From positions 51,869,504-51,933,503 of the forward strand of contig NW_020312817.1 of the NCBI RefSeq assembly GCF_003265705.1: a stretch of DNA of 64,000 bases. The letters are read 5' to 3'. The notes below the pieces were generated by a model, which saw only the letters and a program-made list of their open reading frames with translations, did no database searches and was not told the DNA's origin. Numbering within the stretch: the stretch's first letter is position 1; each line of letters starts with the position of its first letter. Shown one piece after another: positions 27,335 to 40,506 of this stretch. The stretch comes from Callorhinus ursinus. Taxonomy: Eukaryota; Chordata; Mammalia; Carnivora; Otariidae. The translations under genes were made by a program, and so were the position numbers.

Positions 27335-27525
27335 CCAGCAGTTTTCAGTCCCAGCTGCACCTTAAAATCCCCGGGGCAGCATCGAAGGCCACCAGGGCCT
27401 GGGTCACTCCCCAAAGAGGTGGTATTTTGTTTGGTCTGTGGTACAGCCTGAGCACTAGTGATTTCTCAAGCTGCCCAAGGGATTCTAATAGGCCACCCTG
27501 CTGAGGGACGCTGGTCTGGGCGGCC
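27335..27525 (+). mobile_element. MER5A-like hAT remnant, diverged
   Basis: Order resembles MER5A: 'cagctgcaccttaaaatccc', then 'caagctgcccaagggattct'. More diverged than the copy at 32776. Confidence 0.5.
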
Positions 27526-27770
27526 ATGACGTCATTTCATTCTGAGAGCCTGTGATTCTTGGACTTCTCAGGGAAGAAGGGCAGGAAAGGCCAGAGCTGC
27601 ACAGGGACCCCAGCCCCTGTTCACTCTGCCCCATGGTCCTTCCTCTGCTTGAAGGCAGGATGGTGATGGTGTATGCCTGATCACCCTTCCTAGTCCGGGG
27701 TAGGGTGGGGGTGCTGCAAGCCAGGAGGACGGCAATCAGTTAAAGAAGAAAAGGTAAGAGAAAGACTTAC

Positions 27771-27800
27771 CTCAAAACCAGGAATATGGTGAATGGCCGG
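27771..27800 (-). CDS. DYSF: DYSF exon 35 (30-nt microexon)
   Basis: 30 nt, phase 0-0, encoding PAIHHIPGFE. Acceptor CACCCTAG, donor GAG|GTAAGT, a strong consensus. The peptide is identical to human dysferlin as I remember it. It forms part of the linker between C2D and C2E. It is too short for most gene finders and was found from the flanking frame and the expected protein. Confidence 0.95.
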
Positions 27801-28649
27801 CTAGGGTGCAGAAAAAAGAGAGCTTCGGTCAGGTGCCTGTCACCCAAGGCCCCAGCATCCCTGCTTTCTACCCTGGTCAGGCAAACACATTTCCCACCAT
27901 AAAATGACACTCATGGAATGCATCAGTGATCAGACAGTGCAGGGGTTTGCAGACTCTATTCCCTGGAGGCCTAGGGACTCTTCAGAGGAAACTGGAGGTG
28001 GTGGGCGACTGCAAAGGGAAGCCGAGTTGGTGGTATGTGATGCCCCACTCCAGACACCTCACCCGGAGCAGCCCCATTTCTATCTGGCCTACCTATGGAG
28101 GTTCACACCACAGTAAGAGCAAGTTTGGAGAGATGGCTGTAAACCCAAATGCCCTATTTCAGAGCAGGGAAGTGGCTGGCCCTGGGTCACGCAGCTAGGC
28201 CATGGCAGAGGCAGGACTAGAACAGAGGTCCTGCCTGTACCTATCCGTGGAGATGCCCCTACCACACTTAAGCCCCCCCAAACCAGATCACAGAGGTCTG
28301 ACTTCCAGAAACCACTTCAAGTTATGACCCAGGGAAAAATATAGCCAATGACCAGAAGGATTCAGGCATTCTAGCACAGTCCAGATTCCAACACTCTCCT
28401 TAATAGCGAGAGCGTGTTATGATTTGGGGTTCAGAAAAGATGGGCAAAGCCAACCCTCAGCAGGAGGCCTGACGGTGGGTAGCTGTTCAGTGTTCCCCAC
28501 TGACTGCAGGCCCCCAGTCAGGGAAGAAGGATATATTGCAGTCCCCTCTCCTCCACTGGGGCATCCCCTCCCTGTGCCCCCCATTTTCCCCCCACTATGG
28601 ATGTACTCCCTGCCTAGGCCTCCTGGATCTGGATATGAACCAGCCTCAC
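27801..28649 (-). other. DYSF: Intron 34
   Basis: 849 nt, with one reverse MIR fragment at about 28125-28245 and otherwise unique sequence. The acceptor before exon 35 has a strong CTCTCTTTTTTCTGC tract. Confidence 0.85.
28125..28245 (-). repeat. MIR SINE fragment
   Basis: Reverse MIR wording 'ggtcacgcagctaggccatg' and 'caggactagaacagaggtcc'. Confidence 0.65.
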
Positions 28650-28790
28650 CTTCTCTCTCTGGATGAGCTCAAAAGAGGCCAGCAGCTCGCCTGCCAGCTG
28701 ACTGCCCCTAATCAGCGGGAACCAGGCCAGCCGGGGCATCCGTTCCAGACTGGGCTGACATATGCAGCGTCCCATAAACTCATCTGCACC
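28650..28790 (-). CDS. DYSF: DYSF exon 34 (C2D, end)
   Basis: 141 nt, 47 codons, phase 0-0. Acceptor GTCTAG, donor AAG|GTGAGG. It encodes [38 protein letters not shown], and [16 protein letters not shown] carries the fifth Asp of C2D loop 3 and the conserved Gly after it. Human dysferlin, as I remember it, reads LTRGSQPSGEL, so this species differs at a few surface positions. Confidence 0.97.
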
Positions 28791-29234
28791 CTAGACCGGG
28801 CATGGAGAAAGAAGAGTCAGCATCTCCTGGTCCAGGGCTCCGGGTGGCCTCAGAGTAATCACCAGAACTATATCTGGCCATCTGAACTAGAAAGGGACAC
28901 AGGAGTCAGGGCAGCCCCCTGGGGCAGAATGCTGCACTCTGCACCCCCCCCCTTAGAAGAATGTGGGGACAACATGCAAGTGACCTCCGACCACCACTGC
29001 TAGATTTGAATTCCCATCGTGGTCAAAAATCCCTCTGTATGTCTAACTAGCCTTCACCTTGATTGAATTTAATCAGGCTCTGGGCTTCTTTGAGACCACA
29101 GTGATAGCCCCCTAGCATTTCCCTAAACCCCCTCATCACAGGAGGTGTTTGAGGTTTCCAAGGGTTTTGCGTCTCCTTTAAATCCCCCAACTTTCTAGCT
29201 GGGGAAACTGTGATCACTCATCAAATTCAATGAG

Positions 29235-29460
29235 TCTTGTTAAAATGATGTTTTGATTTTATCATTCCTCTGCTCAGGCACCTTCCATGGCTCCCACTCC
29301 CTGGAGGATAGAGCCCACATCTCCTCTGGCATGGAAGTCCCCTCCCTGGCGCCCGCTGGCCTCTCCTGCCCTGCTTCATTCTCTCCGCACAGCCCCTACT
29401 CCGGTCGGCTGGCCTCTGCTGCCCTCTCAGTCCCTGGCCCTCACATGGGCCACTTCCCCC
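29235..29460 (+). repeat. L2 LINE fragment
   Basis: Contains 'ttccatggctcccactccct' and 'ggaggatagagcccacatct', matching the L2 'gctcccaattgcc...ggataaagtcc' region. Confidence 0.55.
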
Positions 29461-30864
29461 AGCCGCCCTGCCCTCTGCCCGTCTCTGCCATCCCCCACAG
29501 CCCTGCCCAAGTGTGGCCCTCTGGCATGGGCCCCGTGACCTCACTGGCCTGCGACTCCAGCCTTGTGATTAGCTTCCCCAAGGGGGCAGCGGCAGGACCA
29601 GGGTCTCGGCCAGATGGTGCTGCAGGCCTTCCAAGCCCCGGTGCGTCACCCGAGGCCCTCATCTGGAGAGACCTGGGCAGAACTGGAAGGGACCAGTGTC
29701 TGCATCACGCCACTGCTGGGGATGTCCCCAAGGGCCACTCCACAGTGGCCAGCAGCTCCTGCATGAATGCCTACACAGCAGGTGAGAGTCCAGCATCAAC
29801 CACTCAGTGTGGACAGCAGAATGGTGCTGGGAGAGGTCCCGGACGCCCCTCTGGCCCGGGTGTTGCCCCATTAGTTGCGGGTCATGGAGAGGTGGTGGGG
29901 AAGGGAGCCTGGGCAGCCAGGCCAGCAGGAGGAGCTCAAGGCAATGGGTGTTTGCCAATAGGTACAGAGTCATCTGACTAGGTTAACAATGCACACCGCC
30001 TCTGCTCTCCCCCAGGACCCTGGAGCTCAACAACCCAGAAGAAGCCATGGCTCTTCTCCCCCTGGGATCCCTCTTAGACCCTGGCCTGCTGGAGAGAGAC
30101 AGGGTCAGAGCAACACTTGCAAAAGAGGAGGTGGGATGCTCCTGGAAGAAAGACGGTGTGCTTGCCAGCCTCCTGCCCCCAACCCCCAGTATTAGCACTT
30201 GCACCTGCTCCCCTGCCTAGTCCCCTGGCCCAGCACATTCTAGTCCTCCTGCCTCCCTCTTCTTCCTGCCCCAAATGTGCCAGGCCCTGTGCTCTTCCCC
30301 AGACAGTCCCAAATAGACTCTTGCTGCAAGTACTCATACCCCTCCCAGAGCCAAGGGAGGAGCTCTTAGGTGGGCCTCTCCGGCTCAGGCCTGCCATTGC
30401 CCACCACCAGCTGGCCCCCTCCACCTGGTGGGACACCCTAAATAGCATCACTTTGCCCTACCCCCTAGTTACCACACCTTCCCAGAGCACCTGCCACCCA
30501 GCCATGGCAACTCTTTCTGGAAACATCTTCCAAACCCTGCTCCTCCCCTTTTATCCACTGCCACCCCACCCAACCCAGGCCGGGCCGCTCTGCCAAACAT
30601 CTGTCAGCCAACCCAGTCTCTCCCTTCTCTCTTCTTTTCAAAATGTTGCTCGATCCCCTCACTCCCCTTCTCCCCTGGCCTTGTACCCCTTTCTCCTCCT
30701 TCCCAGCCTGCCCTCGGCTCTCCTCAGTCTCCCCCTGCCCCATGCTGTGCTGGAACACCCCTCTGCCTGGCCCTAATACCCCAATCATGTTTCCTTCAGG
30801 GCCTGGGTCTTCCCCACAGTCTTCCCCCAAGTGCCAGCCCTGGGCTATCTCTCCCTCCTGGCCA

Positions 30865-31224
30865 TCTTCTAGAGCTGTGCTGTCCAGTACCTGAGGCCAT
30901 TCACATATAAAATTTAATTAATCAAGACTAAAAATGGGGCACCTGGGTGGCTCAGATGGTTAAGCGTCTGCCTTCGGCTCAGGTCATGATCCCAGGGTCC
31001 TGGGATCGAGCCCCGCATCGGGCTCCCCGCTAGGCGGGGAGCCTGCTTCTACCTCTGCCTCTGTCTCTCTCTCTCTCTCTCTGACTCTCATGAATAAATA
31101 AATAAATAAATAAACATTTAAAAAAAAGACTAAAAATGAAAATGGAGTTTCTTGGTTGCACCAGCCACTTTTCAGCTGCTCGACGGCCACCTGTGGTGGG
31201 TGGCTCCCATTCTGAACAGCACAG
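30865..31224 (-). mobile_element. MER3-like hAT transposon split by a CAN-SINE
   Basis: Left part about 30865-30936 ('agctgtgctgtccagtacct') and right part about 31139-31224 ('cattctgaacagcacag') are the two ends of one reversed copy of the same family as at 49745 and 59549. The CAN-SINE sits between them. Confidence 0.65.
30924..31138 (+). mobile_element. CAN-SINE with 13-bp target-site duplication
   Basis: The body at 30937-31125 opens 'gggcacctgggtggctcaga', includes 'ggtcatgatcccagggtcct' and a (CT)n section, and ends in (AAAT)n and an A run. The direct repeat AAGACTAAAAATG flanks it at 30924-30936 and 31126-31138. Confidence 0.95.
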
Positions 31225-31689
31225 CAACGGAGCTTGGCTGGCACGACTGGAGGTTCTGCTGGACAGCTCTGGACGAGGGCCCTGCCTGTGCAGCCAGAGG
31301 GGTCTCTGCTCGGCGGGGCCTTTTCGGCTCCCACCTGCACGGGGAATGCCAAGTGCCGGCCACTCCGCCCAGCACATGAGCGCTCGATCACTGTGGAGTT
31401 GATGCAGCTCTCAGATGGGGAGAGAGGGCTCCTGGCCTGGGGTCTCAGAAGCAAGTTAGAGGCAGAGAAACCCTGACCCACAGCTCCATCCCCTCTCCCT
31501 GCCGCAAGCACAGCACATGTGTGAGCAATCCCTTTTTAATTGCTCTAGAATAGTTTTAAAGGCTCCGTAGCCTGTGGGGTCAGGGGAGAGGCCAGGCCCT
31601 CCCCGTGGGGCTCCCCCCCACCCGCCACGCCCCGGCTCTTGGAGGGCGTGGGCCGCCAGGGGCCGAGGGAGGAAGGCAGGCTGACTCAC

Positions 31690-31871
31690 GTAGGTGTCAT
31701 GGTCATACAGCTCCACCACAATGCTGGGCGGATGCTCGGCGATGCTGGCTGGCTCCCCGAAGATCTCAATCTCATAGAAGATGAGCGTCTGGTCCCAGGT
31801 GGGGTTCAGAGTGTTCTTCACCACCACCGTCTTCTGGCTCTGGTGCAGGAAGGACACTATGGCATAGGGGT
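31690..31871 (-). CDS. DYSF: DYSF exon 33 (C2D core)
   Basis: 182 nt. It begins with two bases of the split Asp codon after a CCCCCCCAG acceptor and ends in phase 0 at TAC|GTGAGT. It encodes [57 protein letters not shown], and ends HDTY. DPY supplies the second calcium Asp. NPTWDQ is the hallmark C2 strand, and YDHD supplies the third and fourth Asp of loop 3. Calcium and phospholipid binding is therefore expected for C2D. Confidence 0.98.
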
Positions 31872-32204
31872 CTGGGGGGGCAGGACACAGCAGAGACCAT
31901 GAGAGTTGTCTGCTCAGGAGTCACGTGGGCCACAGAGCTGGAGCAGAGCCATGGCTCCTGCTCTGGAGCAACAATCTACAGGTCGGAGCCCGTTTCCCCA
32001 GTGCCCCCCTCCCACCCAGCCCCAGCCCTCTCTAAGGCCAGCTGGTGGGCCACAGTGGAAAAATGGAGCCGAGGCCCCGGAGAGTGGGCCCAGAGATCCA
32101 AAGATCTCCAAAGAACTGAGGTCCAGGAGAGCAGGCTCTGGGCTACTTCCTGGGCTGGCCACTGGGGGCCAGGTCCTGCTAGACGAAGTGGGTGCCCAGA
32201 TGGT

Positions 32205-32420
32205 GCGTTCATTCATTCACCCAGCAAGCATTAATTGAGTGCTTTCTGCATGCCAGGCCAAGAGCTAGGTGCTAGGGGCTGAGAATACAATTGGAGCAAT
32301 ACCCTAGTCCGTACAAGCAACCATAAAACTACAATTGTGATCAGTGCTTTGAAGAGTGACTAAGTCGCAGTGGCATGTGAGAGGGGGGTCTATCTTCCTT
32401 GAGGAAGGGCGAGTACAGCA
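32205..32420 (-). repeat. L2 LINE 3' end
   Basis: Starts with the reverse L2 tail 'tcattcattcacccagcaag', then 'attgagtgctttctgcatgc' and 'tgctaggggctgagaataca'. Confidence 0.7.
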
Positions 32421-32775
32421 GAGGTGCTGTGCGCTCAGACTGGGATGCCTGGGCCTGCCTTTCAGCAAACCCACACCGGCAGCCACAGGGACAACAAACA
32501 GCCTGGAGGGAACAGGACCAGTTCTGAGGCCTCTCCAGGGATTCTGGTGGAAATGGTGGTGCTCGGATGGTCGAGGGCACCAGAGGGACTCCAGACTGTT
32601 CAGCAGTGGGTCATGTGACAGGATCCCCAAGATCCCCACAGCTCCCTGCTGCCCCAAACCGTTGTGCAGCCTGCCTGCCCCAGCCACGCCTGGGGGGAGG
32701 GGGGGAGCCCACCCACTAGTCATTCCCCCCACCTGCTCCCAAAGGGAAGTTAGTGTCACTAGAGGAGATTCGAGG

Positions 32776-32955
32776 GCCGTGGCTCTCAAATGTGAGCATG
32801 CAGCAGAATCACCTGGAAGGCTTACCCAGACTGCGGGGCCCCACCCCCAGAGACGTGTTCATCAGGTCTGGGGTGGGGCCTGAGAATTTGCATTTCTAAC
32901 AATTTCCCAGACGGCATGGGAGCTGTCCTCCAGGGCCACACTTGGGGAACCAGTG
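32776..32955 (+). mobile_element. MER5A-like hAT transposon, well preserved
   Basis: Contains 'cagcagaatcacctggaagg', 'tcaggtctggggtggggcct', 'gagaatttgcatttctaaca' and 'ggccacacttggggaacca', the full MER5A order. Confidence 0.85.
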
Positions 32956-33949
32956 CAGGAGAAAGGCCTATGGAACTGAGTGCATGTAATCTGGGACAGG
33001 GGCAAAGGGCTTACAGGAGGGGCTCCTCTAACTTTGCCAAGAGGATATCAGAGTGGGGGCAGGGTCCAGTTTGCTGCCATTTTGTAAGACTCACAGTGCC
33101 AGATGCTAAAGGACAAGCAAGTCCGGAGATGCAGGAAGCTGGCGGCTGGATGCTAGATGTCTGGGAGGGCTGAGCCCAACTGCCCTCATACATGCCCTCC
33201 ACCTTTGGCCTCTGCTCCAGCCTGCAGCACCCTGCCTCCTCGAGCCTCTCAGTTTAGCCCCAGCTGTGCCCTAACCCCCACTGGACCCTAGACCCTAGAC
33301 CCTCAGCGCTAGAGGTCCGGTGCTAGGATGTCCAACTGTAATCCTGGGACTGGGATGGGGAGACAGCACTTCCTCACAAAGGGAGGGGAGCGGGATGGTT
33401 CTTTGGCCTAAAGGAGACCAAATAGCACACTATGGCCATTGTACAGGAGGTGACGGAGAGTGACCCTAGAAGAGGCAGGAAGGTTGGGGAGGATTCCCAT
33501 CAAGAGATGGGGTGAGTAGGGTCCAAGATTCTGATTGTTGGCCAATGGCTAATTTTAAGGGTGGGGGAGATCTAAGCTAGGAGGCAGATGCTATGGGCAC
33601 TCAATGGCTGAATAATGTTGGGTTTGGCTAACAGGAGGTAGCCACCAGCATGGAACCAGCCTTCGGGCACAAAAGCCACAGTACAGTCAATCCTGGAGGG
33701 CTTCCTGAAGGAATCCAATTTGGAACCTGACTCGGGGGGTAGGAAGAGGGCAACGCAAGGCCCTTGACAGGGAAAGGGGCAGAGGAGACATGCCCACCCG
33801 TCTTGCCACCCCCACCTGGTGGAAACCTCCCTGACACGGGGCTCCCCCTTCCATTTACCAGCCCTGGTAGGGCTGGCCCCAAGCACTTCCCCTCTTGCCC
33901 CTGGCAGGGCCCAACGGCGTCTGTGCATTTAATGAAACTGTCTGGCTGT

Positions 33950-34330
33950 GATACCATCAGCTCCAAGCTCGGCAGAGAACCTCTCCCTGGTTCCAGTAAG
34001 GGAAAGAGGGCGCGTTCCGATAAATAAAACCATATTAGAGAGCCGGCGAAAAAGCCCCTTTTGTTCCAACCCCCCATGCTTCCCAACGCTTTATTTTTAT
34101 AAGCGCAAGGGCCCCAGACCGAGCGCGTTTACACAAAGATCACAATTGCACATTGTAGCGGCCGCGCACGCTGTATTGGTGTTGGCAGCACCCCCCACGC
34201 TGCCCCCACCCCAAGCCGACTCCTTCCAGCAGCCCCAGCAGCCCAAGCAATGAGCTCAGCGCTGGGGGAACGGGGAGGGGGTGGCTTTCAAACAAAAATC
34301 ACCCAGACCCACACACGCGCCCCGCCCGCC
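33950..34330. promoter_or_regulatory. Candidate intronic regulatory segment, CpG-containing
   Basis: Unique sequence with unusually many CpGs for this intron, including a GCGGCCGCGCACG segment at 34158-34170 that resembles an NRF1 site. It also has an AT-rich MEF2-like site with one mismatch at 34091-34100. Regulatory function is inferred from composition only. Confidence 0.3.
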
Positions 34331-34974
34331 CATGGGAGGAAAAAACACACAACAAAGGCATTGTAAAGAGCAGGCCTGGAGGCCTGGGGCCTCAGACACT
34401 GGGCTACTGTGTGCTGGGGCCCGGCTTCTCCCCCCACAGGGCCCAGCCCCTCCAAAAAAAAAAGAAACAAGGGGGGCGGGGGTGTTGCTGAAGCAAGGTG
34501 GTCAGATGAGGGAAAGCCAGACAAATGCACAGACACATCCCTCTTCCAGGAAAGCCACAAGGAGGGAGAAGCAGATCCCAAGGAGAGGTGGAGGGGAAGG
34601 TAAGGGGCTGGTTCTTCTCTGTCCACTCCAGCCTAGCACTCTTCCCAGGGCCACTCTCATAGAAGAGGGGCAGCACTGGCCTTTGAGCCTCACCCACCAA
34701 GCCACACAGAGCTGAAGTGGAAAGTGGCTGGACTGGAGCTCTCTAAGGACCATTAGCGGCCCTAGGCAGCTCCAGCTGTGAACACACATGGTTCTATGGG
34801 ATGCCATCACCTCGAGAGGCCCCAGGCAGGTGGTTCTTTTGCTGGACCTAGAGCCCTGCACCTGAGCTGTGCTGCTCAGACCTTCCTAGAGCCTTCCCAG
34901 ATCTTAACAATACACTAAGCCCTCCTCCTAGGCCCTCCCACCTTCTCAGCTCAGACCACCGGGATAGGAGACAG

Positions 34975-35105
34975 GGCAGGTAGCATCATCCCACTCATCA
35001 GAAGAAAGAGCTGTGCCCCATGAAGACAAAGTTACTAGCCCATGCTCACATGTGACCAGGGCTAGACCCCCCCCTGACTCCCAGTCTAGTGCTCCTTCCA
35101 CCATG
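34975..35105 (-). repeat. MIR SINE fragment
   Basis: Reverse MIR pattern around 'atcatcccactcatcagaag' and 'actcccagtctagtgctcct'. Confidence 0.6.
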
Positions 35106-35114
35106 CCATGCTCT

Positions 35115-35410
35115 TTGGGAAAGAACCCTTAAGAGAGAGGAGAGTAGTGCAAATGAAAACTATAATATAGCAATTTTTCCTATTAAAGTAAGAAAAATTG
35201 TTTGGAATTATAAAACCCAGTGTTGGCAAATATTTAATGAAATAGGTACTCTCCTTTATTGTTGGAAGCAATTCAGGAAAGCAACTGGGCAGTATGCCCT
35301 AAAAAAACATAAAAATGTTTATACCTTGCTTCCTATATTCCTGGGAATCATCCAAATTAGCCAAAAAGCTATATGTGCAGAGATGTTCACTCCAGCATTA
35401 TTTGTAATCC
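35115..35410 (+). repeat. LINE-1 3'-end fragment (old L1M type)
   Basis: Order typical of the old L1 3' region: 'cccagtgttggcaaatattt', 'gaagcaattcaggaaagcaa', 'attcctgggaatcatccaaa', then 'gatgttcactccagcattat'. Confidence 0.65.
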
Positions 35411-35429
35411 AGCATTCATTCACTCTGTA

Positions 35430-35905
35430 ATTACTGACTGACCAGCACGTGATGGGTAATCACAGCACTAGGGATATGAAAATGAAGAAGATGCAATCTA
35501 GGCTCTTAAGATCATGACCACTGGTTGGAAATGGTAACTATAGGGCAGTTATAATCCAAGGTGTTGTGCAACCTACTCAGGGAATGAATAAGGTGCTGGG
35601 GGTGGGGGATACCCCACGGAGCCTGGCGGTATCAAGTCAGTCATCCCAAAGGAGGTCTCCTACCCTGAGTCTCCAGAATGAGGAGTAACCAAGGCACACC
35701 AAGGGAAAGGGGGCACGCTAGACATCTAGCACGGCATGCACAAAGACACCAAAGAGCATGGGCTTTTGGGAAACAGCAAGTAGTTGGTCTGGCTGAGGGA
35801 AAGAAGGGAGCACCCAGGGCAGTGGGGATGAAAGAGGGAGGAGGAGATAGGGCAGCTCACAAAGGTCCCAGATCCGAGCTGAGCAATCTGGACTGAATCC
35901 TACAG
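35430..35905 (-). repeat. L2 LINE fragment
   Basis: Reverse L2 wording: 'agcactagggatatgaaaat', 'gcaatctaggctcttaag', 'ggaggtctcctaccctgagt', and later 'gacaccaaagagcatgg'. Confidence 0.65.
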
Positions 35906-38394
35906 ATCAGTGTTGCCCAAAATGTGTGCTTAGTAAACGTGAGTTCTCTGGGGAGCTAGTGAGTGCTTAAACAAGTCAAACAGGCTCCTTTCCTGCAGCC
36001 ATCCCAAAGCCTCTCAATGCCATTGTGCATTGTAAATCTGGAAGCGTGCAGTGTTCCCCAGTCTCCCGTGCTCAGGAACCCTGTTTAAGTGGAGCATTTC
36101 ACAAGCCTCCAATGCACTTTGGAAAACATATCCATGAGCTCAACGGGAGAATTCCCCCAGCCAGAGCCAACCTTAATAGAAAGGCATGCTTCAAGAGGGA
36201 GTGGGCCACAACTAGAGTCCAGACGTAGTAAGCCCCAAAGCAAGAGCTCCCCAGCCCCACCCAAGACAGAGTCTGGATCGGGGTGAAAACTAAAGCACTC
36301 TCCCCACTGAGGTGACCTCACTGTGGCCTGCCCTGGAGTAACACCTCTCAGGACCACCTTCCTGGCACACATCTTTGATCTCCCAGGAACCATGAAGGCA
36401 ACGAAGAGGGCACAGGACCTTCTGCTGTCTTAACAGATACCCCACTCTGGTAAATTAGTAACTTGGCATCTAGTCTACTTACCGCCTCTCATTTACTTGG
36501 TTAACCAAGGCAGGCCCCCTGAGCCCACTGACCTGTGAGACCCTCCAAGAGGAGTTTCTGACTCCCCCAAGCTAAGGGCCATCTTCCCATATGTAGCAAC
36601 CTCACAACAGAGCTGCCCACGGGTTGTCCGTCTTAATGGGAGCTCTGTAAGCAGAGCCTGTGTTTCCCTCAAACCACAGCTCTGGCGCCCAGCTAGAGGA
36701 GGGAGCAAAGCAGAATGCCCTGGGGAACGGTTTGGCAAAGCAGACAGGTTCCTTCCTGATTTCCTTTAAGAAATATCAGTCTCCAATAAAGAGCGGCTCA
36801 GCTCAGACTGTGGTTTGAGGAATCGACGCTGCCCATTAGATACAGTGTGGAGGACATACAGTGATTTCTAAGTCCTCCAGCATCATATCTTTTCCATTCA
36901 AACGGAATTCAGTGCATACTATGGATGCTCACCGAGTAGGGGCAACCCCAACCCAGTATCAAAGAGAAGTCATTTGAATCAAGCATCAATTTACATTTTG
37001 TAATGCCTAATTGCTACCCAGGCCACGCAGCCTCACAACCACAAGCCACACACATCCTTCCAGTGTCTGGAGAATTGAGGCTGGCTATATATTCAAACCG
37101 CACCTGAGGCAGAGCCCTCAGGCAGCCTGGACAGAACATCTCCACAAGCCTCCCTTTCCTGCCTGAGTTTAATATTATTCAACAAGTGTTTCCTAGGCAG
37201 GTCTTGTGTGTCCCGCCAACCCCCCCAAACCCTTGGCCAGAGAGAAGGAAGCAGACATGGCCCCAGCCTTTGGGCAGCCCCAAGACCCACCCCTCAGGGG
37301 ACAAGTGAGGAGCACAGCTCGGGGCCATGAGAGCCCACCGCTGCAGGAAAGGCCCAGAGCATCACAGGTCAGAGTCAAAGGAGCATCTTCTGGAAGAGAG
37401 CCCTCCCTGCCCCAGACACTCAGCAGGCAGGCTGGAGGATGATACCAGCAACAGACACTGTGCTAGACCCTCCCCTGGCCCCAGACATTCCGGATTCACA
37501 CATGAGTTTCCTCTGAAAAGTGCCAGCCGGTGGCCACGCACAGGCTCCAGCCGCCAGCCGCCCCAGGGTCAGTGCCAGGGGAGAAATTGCTTTGGTTTAG
37601 GGTTTGGGAGTGAAAATAAACACTCTGGGTTTTATAGGTTCACCCATGTTGGCAGCTGGTCAATCAGGCCTTTCATTCAGAAGCCAGCGGCCTCTGAGGA
37701 AGCCCTGGGCAGTGCCCTCAAAGCTCAAGGGATGTTTATCTGGGGGAGGGGGTGGGGCTGGGATGGAAAGTGTGACATCTCCCGCATGCCAGCGCCAAGC
37801 TGACCCTGCCTGTGGTCCCCGGGGGTGCGTGCCGCCTCCCAGCATGGGTTCCTTAGGGGGGGCTCTCTCCCTGCAGCATCCTCGGCCAGCCCAGCCCAAG
37901 GAGGACAAAGGACCCCCACTCCTCACCACGTGCCCACACAAGCCCGCCGCCTGCACCCCTACCTCTCATGCCCCACCAAGGAAGAAGCAAGGCTGTGGAT
38001 GAGTCCACCTCTTGTCTCTGGGCATACATTCCAATGGTCAGCAAGCATTCTGACAGGTTCCCAGCAAGGGCCAGGTGCACATTTCCACCCCTGGCCCACC
38101 AATCCCTGCGTGTGGGTTTTGCATATGCTTTTCCGAGGGTGCTGTCAGGACCCAAAGCACAGAAGAGAAATTGCTCCATCTACCGTGTGCCTGGCCGCCC
38201 AGGGCTGGAAAACAGGTCACTGGGAGGAGAGAATGCAGGGGAAACACAGCTGCTGGGGGTGAGGCATGAGGGTGGTCCCCCATGTTGGGGAGGAGCAGGG
38301 CCCAGAGGAGGACAGGCAGGTGGCTATGACCTACAGTGCCATCCTAGGAACAGAAGGTCACGGTCACAGAAGAATTCACTTCTACTCAAGTAAG

Positions 38395-38585
38395 TAGCAA
38401 GCACTTGGAGGGTGGTATGTCACTTGTCAGCTATTGGACCTCAAGCAATTTAGTTAAGCTATCTGTGTCTCTGTCTCCTCACCTGTAAAATGTGGGCGTG
38501 AAGCTCCTACCTCACAGGAGAGATATAAGGGTCACATGCACCAAGGCCAGTAAAATGCCCGGGCTCAGAGTGAGCACTCAGTCAG
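38395..38585 (+). repeat. MIR SINE fragment
   Basis: Contains 'ctgtctcctcacctgtaaaa' and 'aagctcctacctcacaggag' in MIR order, ending at 'gtgagcactcagtcagtgtt'. Confidence 0.75.
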
Positions 38586-38589
38586 TGTT

Positions 38590-40506
<1,917 letters not shown>

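Larger units (their letters stand above)
26378..27770 (-). other. DYSF: Intron 35
   Basis: About 1.4 kb. It holds a MER5A-like fragment (about 27335-27525), two poly-G tracts on the plus strand (26416-26435 and near 27250) and unique GC-rich sequence. Confidence 0.85.
28791..31689 (-). other. DYSF: Intron 33
   Basis: About 2.9 kb. It holds a CAN-SINE nested in a MER3-like hAT element (30865-31224) and an L2-like fragment near 29235-29460. The middle (29500-30850) is C-rich unique sequence with many chance open frames. Confidence 0.85.

Noticed and set aside
29253..29981. 242-residue open frame on the plus strand
   Set aside because: Composition is typical of GC-rich intron, it starts in an L2-like fragment, and nothing is recognisable.
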